Source of the DNA: Prochlorococcus marinus str. SB
GTDB taxonomy: Bacteria; Cyanobacteriota; Cyanobacteriia; PCC-6307; Cyanobiaceae
Reading direction: 5' to 3'
DNA length: 64,000 bases
Assembly (NCBI RefSeq): GCF_000760115.1
Contig: NZ_JNAS01000002.1
Location: forward strand, 930,001-994,000
Below the pieces are notes generated by a model. That model was given only the letters and a program-made list of their open reading frames with translations, did not search any database and had not been told where the DNA came from. The position numbers were made by a program, and so were the translations under genes. This document shows positions 13,968 to 21,786 of this stretch, one piece after another (the stretch's first letter is position 1; each line of letters begins with the position of its first letter).

Positions 13968-14141
13968 AAGAAATTTATTTAATTTGTACTGTCTTTTCCC
14001 GCATTATAAAATATGAATGTTGTATAAACCAAAATAAAATTTCTACTAAAAGATAATTTTAATTTACCAATGTTCAAAAAAATAGTTTTTTACTTGCAGT
14101 AAAACAAATAATTTGGTTTCTTAAAAAGAAAGGGGTTAGGA

Positions 14142-14273
14142 ATGAAAAATAAAACTTTCGTATACGAATGCAATTGCATACACTGCCAACAAAAACTAAA
14201 TCAAATTAATAATGCAAAACTATATTGGGACAAATTTATTTCAAAAAAAAAGTTTGTACAGTTTCTCTCCTAA
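14142..14273 (+). CDS. Cys-rich mini-protein (43 aa)
   Basis: ATG at 14142 has a strong AAAGGGGTTAGG ribosome site. The N-terminal half, MKNKTFVYECNCIHCQQKLN, has CxCxxC (residues 10, 12, 15); the rest is basic and helical (LYWDKFISKKKFVQFLS). Three Cys in six residues suggests metal binding or redox activity. Not recognised. Confidence 0.6.
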   Translation: MKNKTFVYECNCIHCQQKLNQINNAKLYWDKFISKKKFVQFLS

Positions 14274-14396
14274 ATTCTCTAAGTTTTTGAAATTTTATGA
14301 CATTAAAGTAGTTTTTAAAAATTTATTATTTTTAGAAAAAAAATATGCTGTACGATTTCTAGATCTTAATTATTAAACTTTTAGAGAATAACGATA

Positions 14397-14498
14397 TTAT
14401 TTAACCTTTTGATTTTTTTTGTAGATCATATTTTCTCGATTTAATAGAAAAAGGATAATCAAAATACAAGATGGTATTAAAATAAAATCTAAAGACAT
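14397..14498 (-). CDS. single-helix membrane mini-protein (33 aa)
   Basis: ATG at 14498, TAA at 14397. MSLDFILIPSCILIILFLLN is one helix, followed by RENMIYKKNQKVK. Resembles other N-out, basic-tail peptides in this region. Function unknown. Confidence 0.45.
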   Translation of the reverse strand: MSLDFILIPSCILIILFLLNRENMIYKKNQKVK

Positions 14499-14956
14499 AC
14501 ATTTTGTTCAGTCTAATATCTATTTAGCAAATAAATAAATCCTTGACATCTTTTAGTTATATTCAAGATTTCATTCAATAGTTCAAATAATTATCTGTAT
14601 GCTTTGTATATTTGCTTGCTTTTAAAATTGAAAGAGCCTGCAAGTATCCCACAGGCAAGCTCATGACGACCTAGTTAATTCAGATTTTCTGACTTAACCA
14701 GCTAAGCACTTCCTAAATGCTTTAATCATCTTACTAAGTAAAAATACTTACCGTGAGTATAAATGCTTATTTTTTAAAATTGTTTCGAATTTTATAATAA
14801 AAAAATGTGATTTTTAAAAATGAGAATTGTTAAATTTTTAAACATAAATGTCACATATTGACTCATAACATGAATGCTCAAAGGTAAATAATTGGAGAAT
14901 TTAGTTTACATAAGTTAATATTTATGTTACTTTAATTAACAATTATTATATTTTTA
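14499..14956. other. long gap before an hli gene, with a small-RNA candidate
   Basis: No conventional gene. It holds the candidate minus-strand RNA at 14620-14750 and the upstream region of the hli gene at 14957, which is AT-rich with runs such as TTTTTAAAAATGAG. Confidence 0.4.
14620..14750 (-). ncRNA. candidate small RNA with own promoter-like box and terminator
   Basis: On the minus strand TATACT (14761-14756) is a good -10. About 110 bases downstream is a stable hairpin, GAGCTTGCCTG against CAGGCTC (14662-14634), followed by TTTCAATTTT. Between them lie a perfect TCAGA-AAA-TCTGA palindrome and an 11-codon ORF (MIKAFRKCLAG, 14729-14694). The GC content is well above its surroundings. It could be a regulatory RNA or a transcript for a micro-peptide. 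Confidence 0.45.
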
Positions 14957-15163
14957 ATGACAAAATCTGGAGTTACTACAGAATCAGGTGGAAGACAGAA
15001 TATGTTCCCATCAGAAACTAGGCCTTATATTGATGAAACTGTGTCTTACGATGGATATCCTCAAAATGCAGAAAAAGTAAATGGTAGATGGGCTATGGTT
15101 GGTTTCGTTGCATTATTAGGTGCCTATGTCACAACAGGACAGATCATTCCAGGAATTTTTTAG
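14957..15163 (+). CDS. hli: high-light-inducible protein
   Basis: 68 residues. The C-terminal half is a single Lhc-like helix carrying the chlorophyll-binding signature EKVNGRWAMVGFVALLGAYV (E-x-x-N-x-R-x-A-M) at about 39-58, followed by TTGQIIPGIF, the usual end of this family. The N-terminal 35 residues are polar and Pro/Thr-rich. Hli proteins bind chlorophyll and carotenoid, associate with photosystem II assembly intermediates and protect against excess light; they are induced by high light and nutrient stress. The other two hli genes here face it on the opposite strand. Confidence 0.93.
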   Translation: MTKSGVTTESGGRQNMFPSETRPYIDETVSYDGYPQNAEKVNGRWAMVGFVALLGAYVTTGQIIPGIF

Positions 15164-15237
15164 TACCCAAATAACTTTTTTTATAAACTCTTTTTTTAAG
15201 CTAAATTATTTTGCTATTTAGAAAAAAATTTAGTTTT

Positions 15238-15366
15238 TTATTTTAAATTTGAAAATAAGAAAAACCAAATAAAAGTTATTGCATTTAGGCTAAATATTAT
15301 TCCTAGAAATATGTAGGCAAACTTTTTTCCAATGAATGCTGTCTCCGGTTCAAGCTTTACTCTCAT
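15238..15366 (-). CDS. single-helix membrane mini-protein (42 aa)
   Basis: ATG at 15366, TAA at 15238. MRVKLEPETAFIGKKFAYIF and then LGIIFSLNAITFIWFFLF make one helix with a charged N terminus. It converges on the hli gene at 14957-15163. Function unknown; the location between hli genes hints at a thylakoid role, by context only. Confidence 0.5.
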   Translation of the reverse strand: MRVKLEPETAFIGKKFAYIFLGIIFSLNAITFIWFFLFSNLK

Positions 15367-15543
15367 TAAATTCTTGAATTATTTCGATAAAGATAACATT
15401 ATTTAACAAGTAAATTTAGGTTTTAAAGAAGAAGAATAATCAAATTAATGTTTTATTCTCAAAAAGTTAGTAAATATTATCATTTACCTATCTCAGGTTT
15501 AGTGTTTTTCGACAATAAAAATTATCAAAATACAAAAAATGCA

Positions 15544-15575
15544 TAAAAAAATAGCCTAATTTAATTTTAAATTAG
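15544..15575 (-). terminator. terminator of the two-gene hli operon
   Basis: CTAATTT (15556-15562) pairs with AAATTAG (15569-15575); the minus strand continues with ATTTTTTTAT. It is 24 bases after the stop of the 46-aa hli gene. Confidence 0.65.
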
Positions 15576-15598
15576 ACTTTTTATGAAAAAAAATTAAA

Positions 15599-15739
15599 TT
15601 AGATAAAACCTGGAATGATTTGACCTGTAGTTAAATATGCTCCAACTAGAGCAACAAAACCCAACATTGCGAATCTGCCGTTAAGCTTTTCAGCAACGAT
15701 TTTTTCTTTTTCAACTATTTTTGGTTCGTTTTTTTTCAT
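15599..15739 (-). CDS. hli: high-light-inducible protein, short form (46 aa)
   Basis: Charged 17-residue head (MKKNEPKIVEKEKIVA) and an Lhc-like helix with EKLNGRFAMLGFVALVGAYL followed by TTGQIIPGFI. All chlorophyll-binding residues (E, N, R, A, M) are present. Its ATG overlaps the TAA of the 35-aa hli gene upstream (TAATG, base 15739 shared), so the two are translated from one message. Confidence 0.92.
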   Translation of the reverse strand: MKKNEPKIVEKEKIVAEKLNGRFAMLGFVALVGAYLTTGQIIPGFI

Positions 15740-15846
15740 TAGAACCAACCTGGAATAATCTGGCCTGTTGTGACATATGCGCCAACTGCTGCAACGAAAC
15801 CTAACATTGCTGCCAATCCATTAAAACGTTCTGCTTCTGGAGTCAT
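15739..15846 (-). CDS. hli: minimal high-light-inducible protein with altered motif (35 aa)
   Basis: MTPEAERFNGLAAMLGFVAA then VGAYVTTGQIIPGWF. It is the shortest hli here, almost only the helix. The signature reads ERFNGLAAM: the usual Arg of E-x-x-N-x-R is Leu. That Arg forms the interhelix ion pair with Glu of a partner and helps hold chlorophyll, so this copy may work only as a heterodimer with the 46-aa protein encoded in the same operon. Confidence 0.88.
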   Translation of the reverse strand: MTPEAERFNGLAAMLGFVAAVGAYVTTGQIIPGWF

Positions 15847-16220
15847 TTTGTTTATGTAATTTGTTAACAAATATAACATAAATATTTAATAATGTAAAGA
15901 AAATTAGGGATTATTCATCGCTTTTTCAGAAAAAATTCAAAATATTGCTACATATATGTGTCGAAATATATCTTATAGGTATTATTACTTTTATTGTGAT
16001 TTTTTAAATTTTAAAAAAAAATATAAGCTTTTCACCTTGTTTTTTTTAGAGTTATATCCTCATTTAGAGGTAATTTAAATTAATATGTTAATAGAGTCAG
16101 CTAGTAGGGATACAGGCTGACTCTTTTTTTTTTTTTTTTGAAATTTTAGTTTTTGACTAAAAGACGTTTTTAGAATTCAAATAATTGCTATTAATAAATT
16201 AGATAAATATATATGAATTT
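15847..16220. other. gap with divergent control region and an orphan terminator
   Basis: The left part is the hli operon promoter region on the minus strand. The right part has a plus-strand terminator at 16093-16139 that no annotated plus-strand gene uses, so a short RNA starting at about 15960-16070 is likely. Confidence 0.4.
16093..16139 (+). terminator. strong hairpin with 16-T run, no gene upstream
   Basis: AGAGTCAGC (16093-16101) pairs with GCTGACTCT (16116-16124), nine perfect pairs, followed by a run of T to 16139. An 11-codon ORF, MLIESASRDTG (16085-16120), reads through the hairpin. The long T-run may also vary in length between cells. Confidence 0.75.
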
Positions 16221-16385
16221 ATGTCATTCGCGACCTACTACATGCATTTAATTTTTGGCAGGATTCCTTCTGTAGTGAATTCTGATTTAATACTTTATAT
16301 CTTGCCTGCTCTTACAATTTCAATATTATTTTTTAGCCTTAAAGTAATGTTTTTCAAGACTCCTAAATTGAGAAAGGTTAAATAA
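16221..16385 (+). CDS. single-helix membrane mini-protein (54 aa)
   Basis: ATG at 16221, TAA at 16383. MSFATYYMHLIFGRIPSVVN leads into one strong helix (LILYILPALTISILFFSLKV) and a basic tail (FFKTPKLRKVK). Function unknown. It precedes the DUF938 gene by 49 bases on the same strand. Confidence 0.55.
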   Translation: MSFATYYMHLIFGRIPSVVNSDLILYILPALTISILFFSLKVMFFKTPKLRKVK

Positions 16386-16434
16386 TTAAGGATTTATAAA
16401 TTATTATTTTTACTGAAGCGCCAATTTTTTAATT

Positions 16435-17052
16435 TTGGAAAATAGACTTTTTTTTTCGGCAACTCTAAGAAATAGAGACTGTATTGGTGATGTACTATCC
16501 CGAATTATAAAAAAAGGTTCAGTATTGGAAATCGGGAGTGGCAGTGGTGAACATGGAGTGTTTTTTCAGAAACGATTTCCTGAAATAATTTGGCAAACAA
16601 GTGACCCAGAGTTAGTGCATAGAAAAAGTATAAGTTCTTGGATTGAGTATGAAGACCTATCTAAGAAAATGCCCCAGCCTCTTGATATTGATGTAGAAAA
16701 AATTCCTTGGAAAATTCCATTGATATTAGCTAATTCTTTGCAAGGAATAGTCTCTATAAATATGATTCATGTAGCAGAGTGGTCTTGTACTGTAGCACTC
16801 TTTAGAGAGTCAGGAAAACTACTGAATAAGGGACAATTTTTGATTTTGTATGGGCCATTTAAAATTTGTAATAAGTATACAAGTGAAAGTAATTATTTTT
16901 TCGATAATTCATTAAAAATGCAAAATGATCTATGGGGTATTAAAAATCTTGAGGAAGTTTGTGATGAGAGTAGGAAAAATGGTTTTTCTCAAGAGGATAT
17001 TATTGAAATGCCTGCAAATAATTTTTCAATAATTTACAGAAAAGTTTCTTGA
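16435..17052 (+). CDS. DUF938 SAM-dependent methyltransferase
   Basis: 205 residues from a TTG start. Class I methyltransferase motif I is VLEIGSGSGEHGVFFQ at about 30-45, with the DUF938-specific GEHG, and the second acidic motif is TSDPE near 56. Later segments IVSINMIHVAEWSCT and LNKGQFLILYGPFK match motifs IV and VI of this family. Substrate unknown. Cytoplasmic. Confidence 0.85.
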   Translation: MENRLFFSATLRNRDCIGDVLSRIIKKGSVLEIGSGSGEHGVFFQKRFPEIIWQTSDPELVHRKSISSWIEYEDLSKKMPQPLDIDVEKIPWKIPLILANSLQGIVSINMIHVAEWSCTVALFRESGKLLNKGQFLILYGPFKICNKYTSESNYFFDNSLKMQNDLWGIKNLEEVCDESRKNGFSQEDIIEMPANNFSIIYRKVS

Positions 17053-17102
17053 TAAGGCAAATACAAGTATCAATAAGTTTGTAAATTAATCTTATTAGAT
17101 GA

Positions 17103-17264
17103 TCAACCTGATAGTTTTTTGCTCCATTCTTTATGCTTTTGATCTAAATCTGAAATTTTTTCACCTAAACTCAACTGTCTTTCTAATAATTCAACTTTTG
17201 TAAGTGTTATTTTTTCCGAATAAAATTTAATAGGCTGTTTACCATGTAAATTGTCGCCACTCAT
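17103..17264 (-). CDS. helical mini-protein (53 aa)
   Basis: ATG at 17264, TGA at 17103. MSGDNLHGKQPIKFYSEKIT and then a charged helix (KVELLERQLSLGEKISDLDQ...). Likely a soluble helical hairpin or coiled coil. Not recognised. It lies upstream of, and antiparallel to, the DUF938 gene. Confidence 0.5.
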   Translation of the reverse strand: MSGDNLHGKQPIKFYSEKITLTKVELLERQLSLGEKISDLDQKHKEWSKKLSG

Positions 17265-17371
17265 AGAATTACTAAATTTGTAAGTATTTTCTAAGATGAA
17301 AAATTTGTTATTGCTAATTCTTTTATATTTTTTTCAGATTTGCGTAAATTAAAGTGATAAAGAATCAATGC

Positions 17372-18550
17372 TTATTGTGTTTTTAATCCACCATTTTTGT
17401 ATGAAGATTGCCATATATATCTTCCTCTCTTGATGTCTGACTCAACAGCAACGCAATTGCAGGCAATATTCCATAAAGCTTTGTGTATTGGATCAGGATT
17501 AAAAAGATATGCTTTTTTAAAGGCTTTTTTAATTAAGACAGTTGCCTTTTTTGCGTGATAATGAGGTATTGTTGGACATACATGATGAACGACATGGCTA
17601 GAACCTATATTATGGTGAAGAAAATTAAGGACTCTACCGTAAGGCCTGTCAATCGATAGAAATGCTCCTCTCATGAAGGAAAATTCCGTATTTGAAAGAT
17701 GAGGTACATCTGAATCTGTATGATGAAGCCATGTATAAACTACTAACCAACAATTAATCACTAATAAAGGGCCAAAATACAGAGCAATTACTGGAAACAA
17801 TCCATACTTGAAAACTAAATAAATAATGCCCACTAATGTCAAACCTACGCCAATATCTGATATCCAAACTTTCTTGGCCCATACTGATGGCCATAATGCT
17901 TTAGAAAATGGTTTAATTGGCCAAAAATGATTTGAAGTGCCATATTTAACACCTCCTGTACTTCCAGTAAGTAAATAAGCAGGCCAGCCAAATATTAGAT
18001 GTAAAACAAGTTGAAGAATTCCATATTTTTTCTTACCTAAGGTATTTGAAAAATGTAATTCTTTTTCTCCGCCAACTTTTTCTGTAACTCCGTTCCCTTT
18101 AATGACTAAAGGGACGTGAGTTTCTCCATTAGTTATGTTATTTGTGAATCGATGATGAACTGCATGAGAACGTTGCCAAGAAAAATAAGGCACCAGAAGT
18201 AATGAATGTAGTAAATAACCAGTTACAGATTCCAATTTTTTGTTTTTAGAGAATGCTCCATGCCCACATTCATGGGCAATTACCCAGAATCCCATTGCAG
18301 TGGTACCTGATATTAATGCGTAAATTATCCAAATTGGGATCATTTTTGGGGTAAATGGAATAGATAACCCTATTGCAACTACTAATGATTGAATGAAAAC
18401 TGATTGTAAAAGATACCTCAAAGAAGTTTTGGTATTGCACCTAAAGTAGTTATCTGGGATAACATCCTGAAATTCTTTTATGCTTGGAATATCTTTATCC
18501 TTTATTACAAGCGCTTGGCCTTTAAGACCAGAAAATTTTATATTACTCAA
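17372..18550 (-). CDS. fatty-acid desaturase, DesA (delta-12) type
   Basis: 392 residues with the three His boxes of membrane acyl-lipid desaturases: HECGHGAF at 93-100, HAVHH at 129-133 and HVVHH at 319-323, placed as in the DesA/FAD2 group. Four helices span about 50-92, 110-125, 182-200 and 232-275. Such enzymes add a double bond to membrane-lipid acyl chains using ferredoxin as electron donor (a petF gene is at 42649). This helps keep the thylakoid membrane fluid. The N-terminal 40 residues are soluble. It stands alone with good spacing on both sides. The class is firm; the exact bond position is inferred from similarity to DesA. Confidence 0.9.
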   Translation of the reverse strand: MSNIKFSGLKGQALVIKDKDIPSIKEFQDVIPDNYFRCNTKTSLRYLLQSVFIQSLVVAIGLSIPFTPKMIPIWIIYALISGTTAMGFWVIAHECGHGAFSKNKKLESVTGYLLHSLLLVPYFSWQRSHAVHHRFTNNITNGETHVPLVIKGNGVTEKVGGEKELHFSNTLGKKKYGILQLVLHLIFGWPAYLLTGSTGGVKYGTSNHFWPIKPFSKALWPSVWAKKVWISDIGVGLTLVGIIYLVFKYGLFPVIALYFGPLLVINCWLVVYTWLHHTDSDVPHLSNTEFSFMRGAFLSIDRPYGRVLNFLHHNIGSSHVVHHVCPTIPHYHAKKATVLIKKAFKKAYLFNPDPIHKALWNIACNCVAVESDIKRGRYIWQSSYKNGGLKTQ

Positions 18551-18798
18551 ATTTTTGTTGGTTGATAATTTTGTTAAATAAAAGTGAATTTATATGCTCT
18601 ATTATCCATCACAGGATCTCATAATGAAAAGAATTTATAAATTTTTTTTCGATAAAGTTTTTAAGATTTAAATTTCATCTTCAAATAAAAAAATCTTTGC
18701 CAAACATTTATTATTTTATTATTTTTTTTGCAATCTTATTAATTTTTTATTTCTTTTTTATGCTGATTGTCTTTGCTCTTATTTAAAGCTTAATTAAT

Positions 18799-18930
18799 TT
18801 AAAGATCGCGTATATACCTCTTAGGTAAACCAGATTGTTTACGTGGCTTTACTAGGATAGGTAAAACAATAACTCCTACTGCGAAAAGGCAGATTGGAGC
18901 AACTACCATCAATATAGATTCTAGAGACAT
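18799..18930 (-). CDS. single-helix membrane mini-protein (43 aa)
   Basis: ATG at 18930. MSLESILMVVAPICLFAVGV is a helix, followed by IVLPILVKPRKQSGLPKRYI and RDL, a basic cytoplasmic tail. Between two desaturase genes but on its own transcript; function unknown. Confidence 0.55.
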   Translation of the reverse strand: MSLESILMVVAPICLFAVGVIVLPILVKPRKQSGLPKRYIRDL

Positions 18931-19118
18931 GAATAATTTTGAATTTATTAATTGATAGCAGGATTTTTTTTTAAAGTCATGCGTATTTATATCTATTTTG
19001 TGTGAATAGATTAAAATTTTTATAAATTATTAAGTAAAAAAGAAAAAAAGCTTAAAAAAAAGCAATTTTTTCAAAATTCATCCTATTTACTTAATTATTA
19101 TTTAAATAGTGATTGGTT

Positions 19119-19259
19119 ATGGATCAAGAAAAAAATTGGATGCTTATGACTTATTATTGTCCAACTCATGGTGATTTAGGATTAGTAAAACCGATTCAAC
19201 TAACAAAAAAAGAAATTAGTAAAACATTCTTAAAAAAAGGTAGGAGTTCTAAAAATTAA
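19119..19259 (+). CDS. mini-protein with YYCPTHGD motif (46 aa)
   Basis: ATG at 19119, TAA at 19257. MDQEKNWMLMTYYCPTHGDL is followed by a basic, helical tail (GLVKPIQLTKKEISKTFLKK...). The C-P-T-H-G-D element resembles half of a zinc-binding knuckle. Only one Cys, so metal binding would need a dimer. Not recognised. Confidence 0.5.
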   Translation: MDQEKNWMLMTYYCPTHGDLGLVKPIQLTKKEISKTFLKKGRSSKN

Positions 19260-19391
19260 TTTTTAGAATCAAACTATATTTTTATGAAAATGTTCTAATT
19301 CTTGATTGAAATCTTATTAATTAAAATCCTACAAAAATCCCATAAGCTTATTTTTTATCGGCAGTATTAGAAATATATTGAAAAACATATC

Positions 19392-19544
19392 TTAATTTGT
19401 ATCATAATCGCATGTTAATTCACATTGATTAAGATTTTGCGATGATATCTTTTCTAAAATTCTTAACATATCAATTTCGGAAAGCTCTCCATTCGAGTTC
19501 CATTTTAAAGTTGTTTTCCTTTGAGGTGAATTTTTTTTATTCAT
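19392..19544 (-). CDS. mini-protein downstream of the twin-CX3C gene (50 aa)
   Basis: ATG at 19544 follows GGGAGGTGATCAAA, an excellent ribosome-binding site that lies inside the end of the upstream gene; the two overlap by eight bases. MNKKNSPQRKTTLKWNSNGE, then a helix (LSEIDMLRILEKISSQNLNQ) and CELTCDYDTN with CxxxC. The shared CX3C feature with its upstream neighbour suggests they work together. Confidence 0.6.
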   Translation of the reverse strand: MNKKNSPQRKTTLKWNSNGELSEIDMLRILEKISSQNLNQCELTCDYDTN

Positions 19545-19695
19545 TTTGATCACCTCCCTTTAAATGAACTTCTAAACAACGAGTAATACATTCTTGATGA
19601 CCATCCACAATACTGCATTCAGTAATACACTCGAAATACGAATTAATAGAATCTATTTCTGTATTCTGATTTGTAGAAACAAATGAATCATTCAT
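19537..19695 (-). CDS. twin-CX3C mini-protein (52 aa)
   Basis: ATG at 19695, TAA at 19537. After a polar, disordered-looking N terminus (MNDSFVSTNQNTEIDSINSY) comes FECITECSIVDGHQECITRC: two CX3C motifs (CITEC and CITRC) nine residues apart. In a helical hairpin the four Cys would form two disulfides or one metal site, as in twin-CX3C proteins such as small Tim chaperones; that is an analogy of pattern, not of origin. Overlaps the next gene, which also has a CX3C. Confidence 0.6.
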   Translation of the reverse strand: MNDSFVSTNQNTEIDSINSYFECITECSIVDGHQECITRCLEVHLKGGDQNE

Positions 19696-19903
19696 AATAT
19701 TGTTAAATTTATTTGGAATAGAGATATAGCACGAAATTATGTTAAATAATTTAATTTATTAAGTTAATTAGAAAAAATAAGTATTATTTACTACATTTAT
19801 TTTGCAGCTAGTTTGCCTTAAAAAAAGATAGTAAAATCCTTCTTTTAAAACACAAAAGGAAAAAATAATTTTGACTATTTAATACCTTTTATAAGGTAAT
19901 CTT

Positions 19904-19930
19904 CCAAAAAAATCAGCATAAAGACTGATT
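19904..19930 (-). terminator. hairpin terminator downstream of the second desaturase
   Basis: AATCAG (19911-19916) pairs with CTGATT (19925-19930); the minus strand continues TTTTTTGG. It is about 210 bases beyond the desaturase stop at 20140, so that transcript would run antisense to the 50-aa gene at 19984-20136. Confidence 0.5.
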
Positions 19931-19983
19931 TACTTTTCAGTAATTTAGTTAGAAGATAAAAAAGTACACCTTTAGATTTTCAA

Positions 19984-20136
19984 ATGAAATCAGTAATTAA
20001 TTGGCTTTCGAAAATGTTAGAGAGTATGGCAAATGCTTTTATGCATCCTTTAAAGAATGACTTGCCTCCAGCTATTGGTACTCATGCATATAGCAGTATT
20101 CCTCTAAAAAGAAAATTGAGAAGAAGGTTGAATTAG
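19984..20136 (+). CDS. basic mini-protein (50 aa)
   Basis: ATG at 19984. MKSVINWLSKMLESMANAFM is an amphipathic helix, then HPLKNDLPPAIGTHAYSSIP and a very basic end (LKRKLRRRLN). Four bases separate its TAG from the stop of the convergent desaturase gene. Possibly membrane-surface bound. Function unknown. Confidence 0.5.
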   Translation: MKSVINWLSKMLESMANAFMHPLKNDLPPAIGTHAYSSIPLKRKLRRRLN

Positions 20137-20139
20137 GTA

Positions 20140-21246
20140 TTAATTTATAGGAATTAATTTTTCATTTTTATTATCCCAAATAATATATTTGAAGCAGTTT
20201 GAAAAATCGCTTAATTTTAAGAACTTTGATTGTTGGAGCAAATGAATATTTGCTTTATGACAGGCTCTCAAGTTGTAATTTGGTATTCTCTCAGAGAGAT
20301 GATGGATACTATGGAAGGATATGTCTGCTAAAAACCAATTTAGCCAATTAGGTATATCTAAATTGCTACTACCTAAAATCGCTCCATCAATAAGATCCCA
20401 ATTTTTTGTATTTTTAGCATATGTATTCTCATAGTTATGTTGTACGAAAAAAACACATATTAAAATTGCTGCTGATAAGGTTAATACAATGGAATAGAAT
20501 GAAACGAAAAAAACAAACCCCAACCATTTACACATAAAAATCCATCCTATTATTACTACTATATTATTGATTATTAATTCACATAATTCACTGAAATTAT
20601 CTCCATAATCAGAAAAAGGTGGTTTGACTCTTGAATTAATAGCTAGAAGTTGAGATATTTCTCTATTTTTTATTTTGATAAAAGTCTCCTCTAATATATC
20701 TTTACTGAAATTAAAAATAATAATGGCCAGTCCTAATCTAGGTTTTAAAACTAAGTAAAAAAAACCACCAGGGAAAAGCATCATCCAGTTTCGACTTGCT
20801 TTATAAAATATTTGCTCTCTTTTTGTAAGGGATTCATAATCTTCAATACTTAAAACATCTATAGGCCCTTTGTAAATTTCCCAATTTCCATTATTTCTAT
20901 GATGAAATGCATGATCAATTGACCATGACTTCTGAGGAATACCATTAACCAAGCCAAGTAAAAATCCAAATAAGCGGTTTAATTTCCGTTTTGTAAAAAG
21001 AGAATTATGACCACAATCATGCATTAATGAGAATGTTCTAGAAGACAATAGTGTTAGGAGAACTATAAAAGGTATCAATAGAAATCCTTTAAAAAACAAT
21101 GTAAATGGTTGATTTATTATGTGGTAGATGATTAACCAAATAGAAATTATTGGGAAGATGGTAGAAATAATTTGATAAGAAGCTCTAATATTATTTCTTT
21201 TTAAAAATGGCTTTATTAAAAAATCACCTCTATTTACTTTAAGCAT
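20140..21246 (-). CDS. fatty-acid desaturase family protein
   Basis: 368 residues with three His boxes: HDCGHNSLF at 76-84, HAFHH at 112-116 and HSIHH at 312-316. Helices lie at about 25-70, 93-104, 225-270. It is a different branch from the 392-aa desaturase (little identity outside the boxes, longer gap between boxes 2 and 3). Its position in the DesA/DesC/CrtR superfamily cannot be fixed by eye; acyl-lipid or carotenoid oxidation are both possible. The His boxes are complete, so it should be active. It may share a stress response with the nearby hli genes, by context only. Confidence 0.82.
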   Translation of the reverse strand: MLKVNRGDFLIKPFLKRNNIRASYQIISTIFPIISIWLIIYHIINQPFTLFFKGFLLIPFIVLLTLLSSRTFSLMHDCGHNSLFTKRKLNRLFGFLLGLVNGIPQKSWSIDHAFHHRNNGNWEIYKGPIDVLSIEDYESLTKREQIFYKASRNWMMLFPGGFFYLVLKPRLGLAIIIFNFSKDILEETFIKIKNREISQLLAINSRVKPPFSDYGDNFSELCELIINNIVVIIGWIFMCKWLGFVFFVSFYSIVLTLSAAILICVFFVQHNYENTYAKNTKNWDLIDGAILGSSNLDIPNWLNWFLADISFHSIHHLSERIPNYNLRACHKANIHLLQQSKFLKLSDFSNCFKYIIWDNKNEKLIPIN

Positions 21247-21326
21247 AGTTCTGTTATTTTTTTGATATTAACAATTTTTAAAAAGTATTGATTATTTAAT
21301 AAACAATAAAAAATTTTAAAATTCTA

Positions 21327-21482
21327 CTAAAGAATAAATTCTTTAGACATAGTTCTCAATTGATCTAGATTTAATCTTTCTAAGTAATTTTTAAAGTCAC
21401 TATGATTCTTGTAAGAGTCAGAATTTTTACTCTCGTGAAGAAGACTATTAGAAATTAACTCAATAAGATGATCTTTATCCAT
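21327..21482 (-). CDS. soluble mini-protein (51 aa)
   Basis: ATG at 21482, TAG at 21327. MDKDHLIELISNSLLHESKN, then SDSYKNHSDFKNYLERLNLD and QLRTMSKEFIL. Two amphipathic helices joined by a polar linker. Not recognised. It lies 80 bases upstream of the desaturase on the same strand. Confidence 0.5.
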   Translation of the reverse strand: MDKDHLIELISNSLLHESKNSDSYKNHSDFKNYLERLNLDQLRTMSKEFIL

Positions 21483-21567
21483 AATTCCTTATAGACCAAA
21501 ATTCCTGTTTAAAAAATTAAGGTCTTGAATTCGAGATCATTAACTCATTTCTATTAAGAGTAAATTT

Positions 21568-21786
21568 TTATAAATTTTTTAAATCTTGTTCTATTTTTTC
21601 TAATCTTTCTTTTAATTCTTTTCGCTCCTTAATTAAGGCTTTTTTCTTTTCTGCCAGCTCTTTGTTGAAAGGAGAATTGAAATATTTTTGGTAAGAGATA
21701 AAAAAAACTGCTATCGCTACTGTAATGCCAAGAGCACCAATTATTAAAATTGGAGATGAAGGAAAGTCGTAAAATGGAATTGACAA
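21568..21786 (-). CDS. membrane-anchored coiled-coil protein (72 aa)
   Basis: One helix at about 12-32 (ILIIGALGITVAIAVFFISY) followed by a 40-residue highly charged coiled coil (ELAEKKKALIKERKELKERL...). The layout, a short N terminus outside and a coiled coil inside, suits a scaffold or partner-binding protein. Function unknown. Confidence 0.6.
   Translation of the reverse strand: MSIPFYDFPSSPILIIGALGITVAIAVFFISYQKYFNSPFNKELAEKKKALIKERKELKERLEKIEQDLKNL

Noticed and set aside
18594..18671. Plus-strand 25-codon frame (MLYYPSQDLIMKRIYKFFFD...)
   Set aside because: No ribosome site and no conservation evidence from the window; kept out as too weak.
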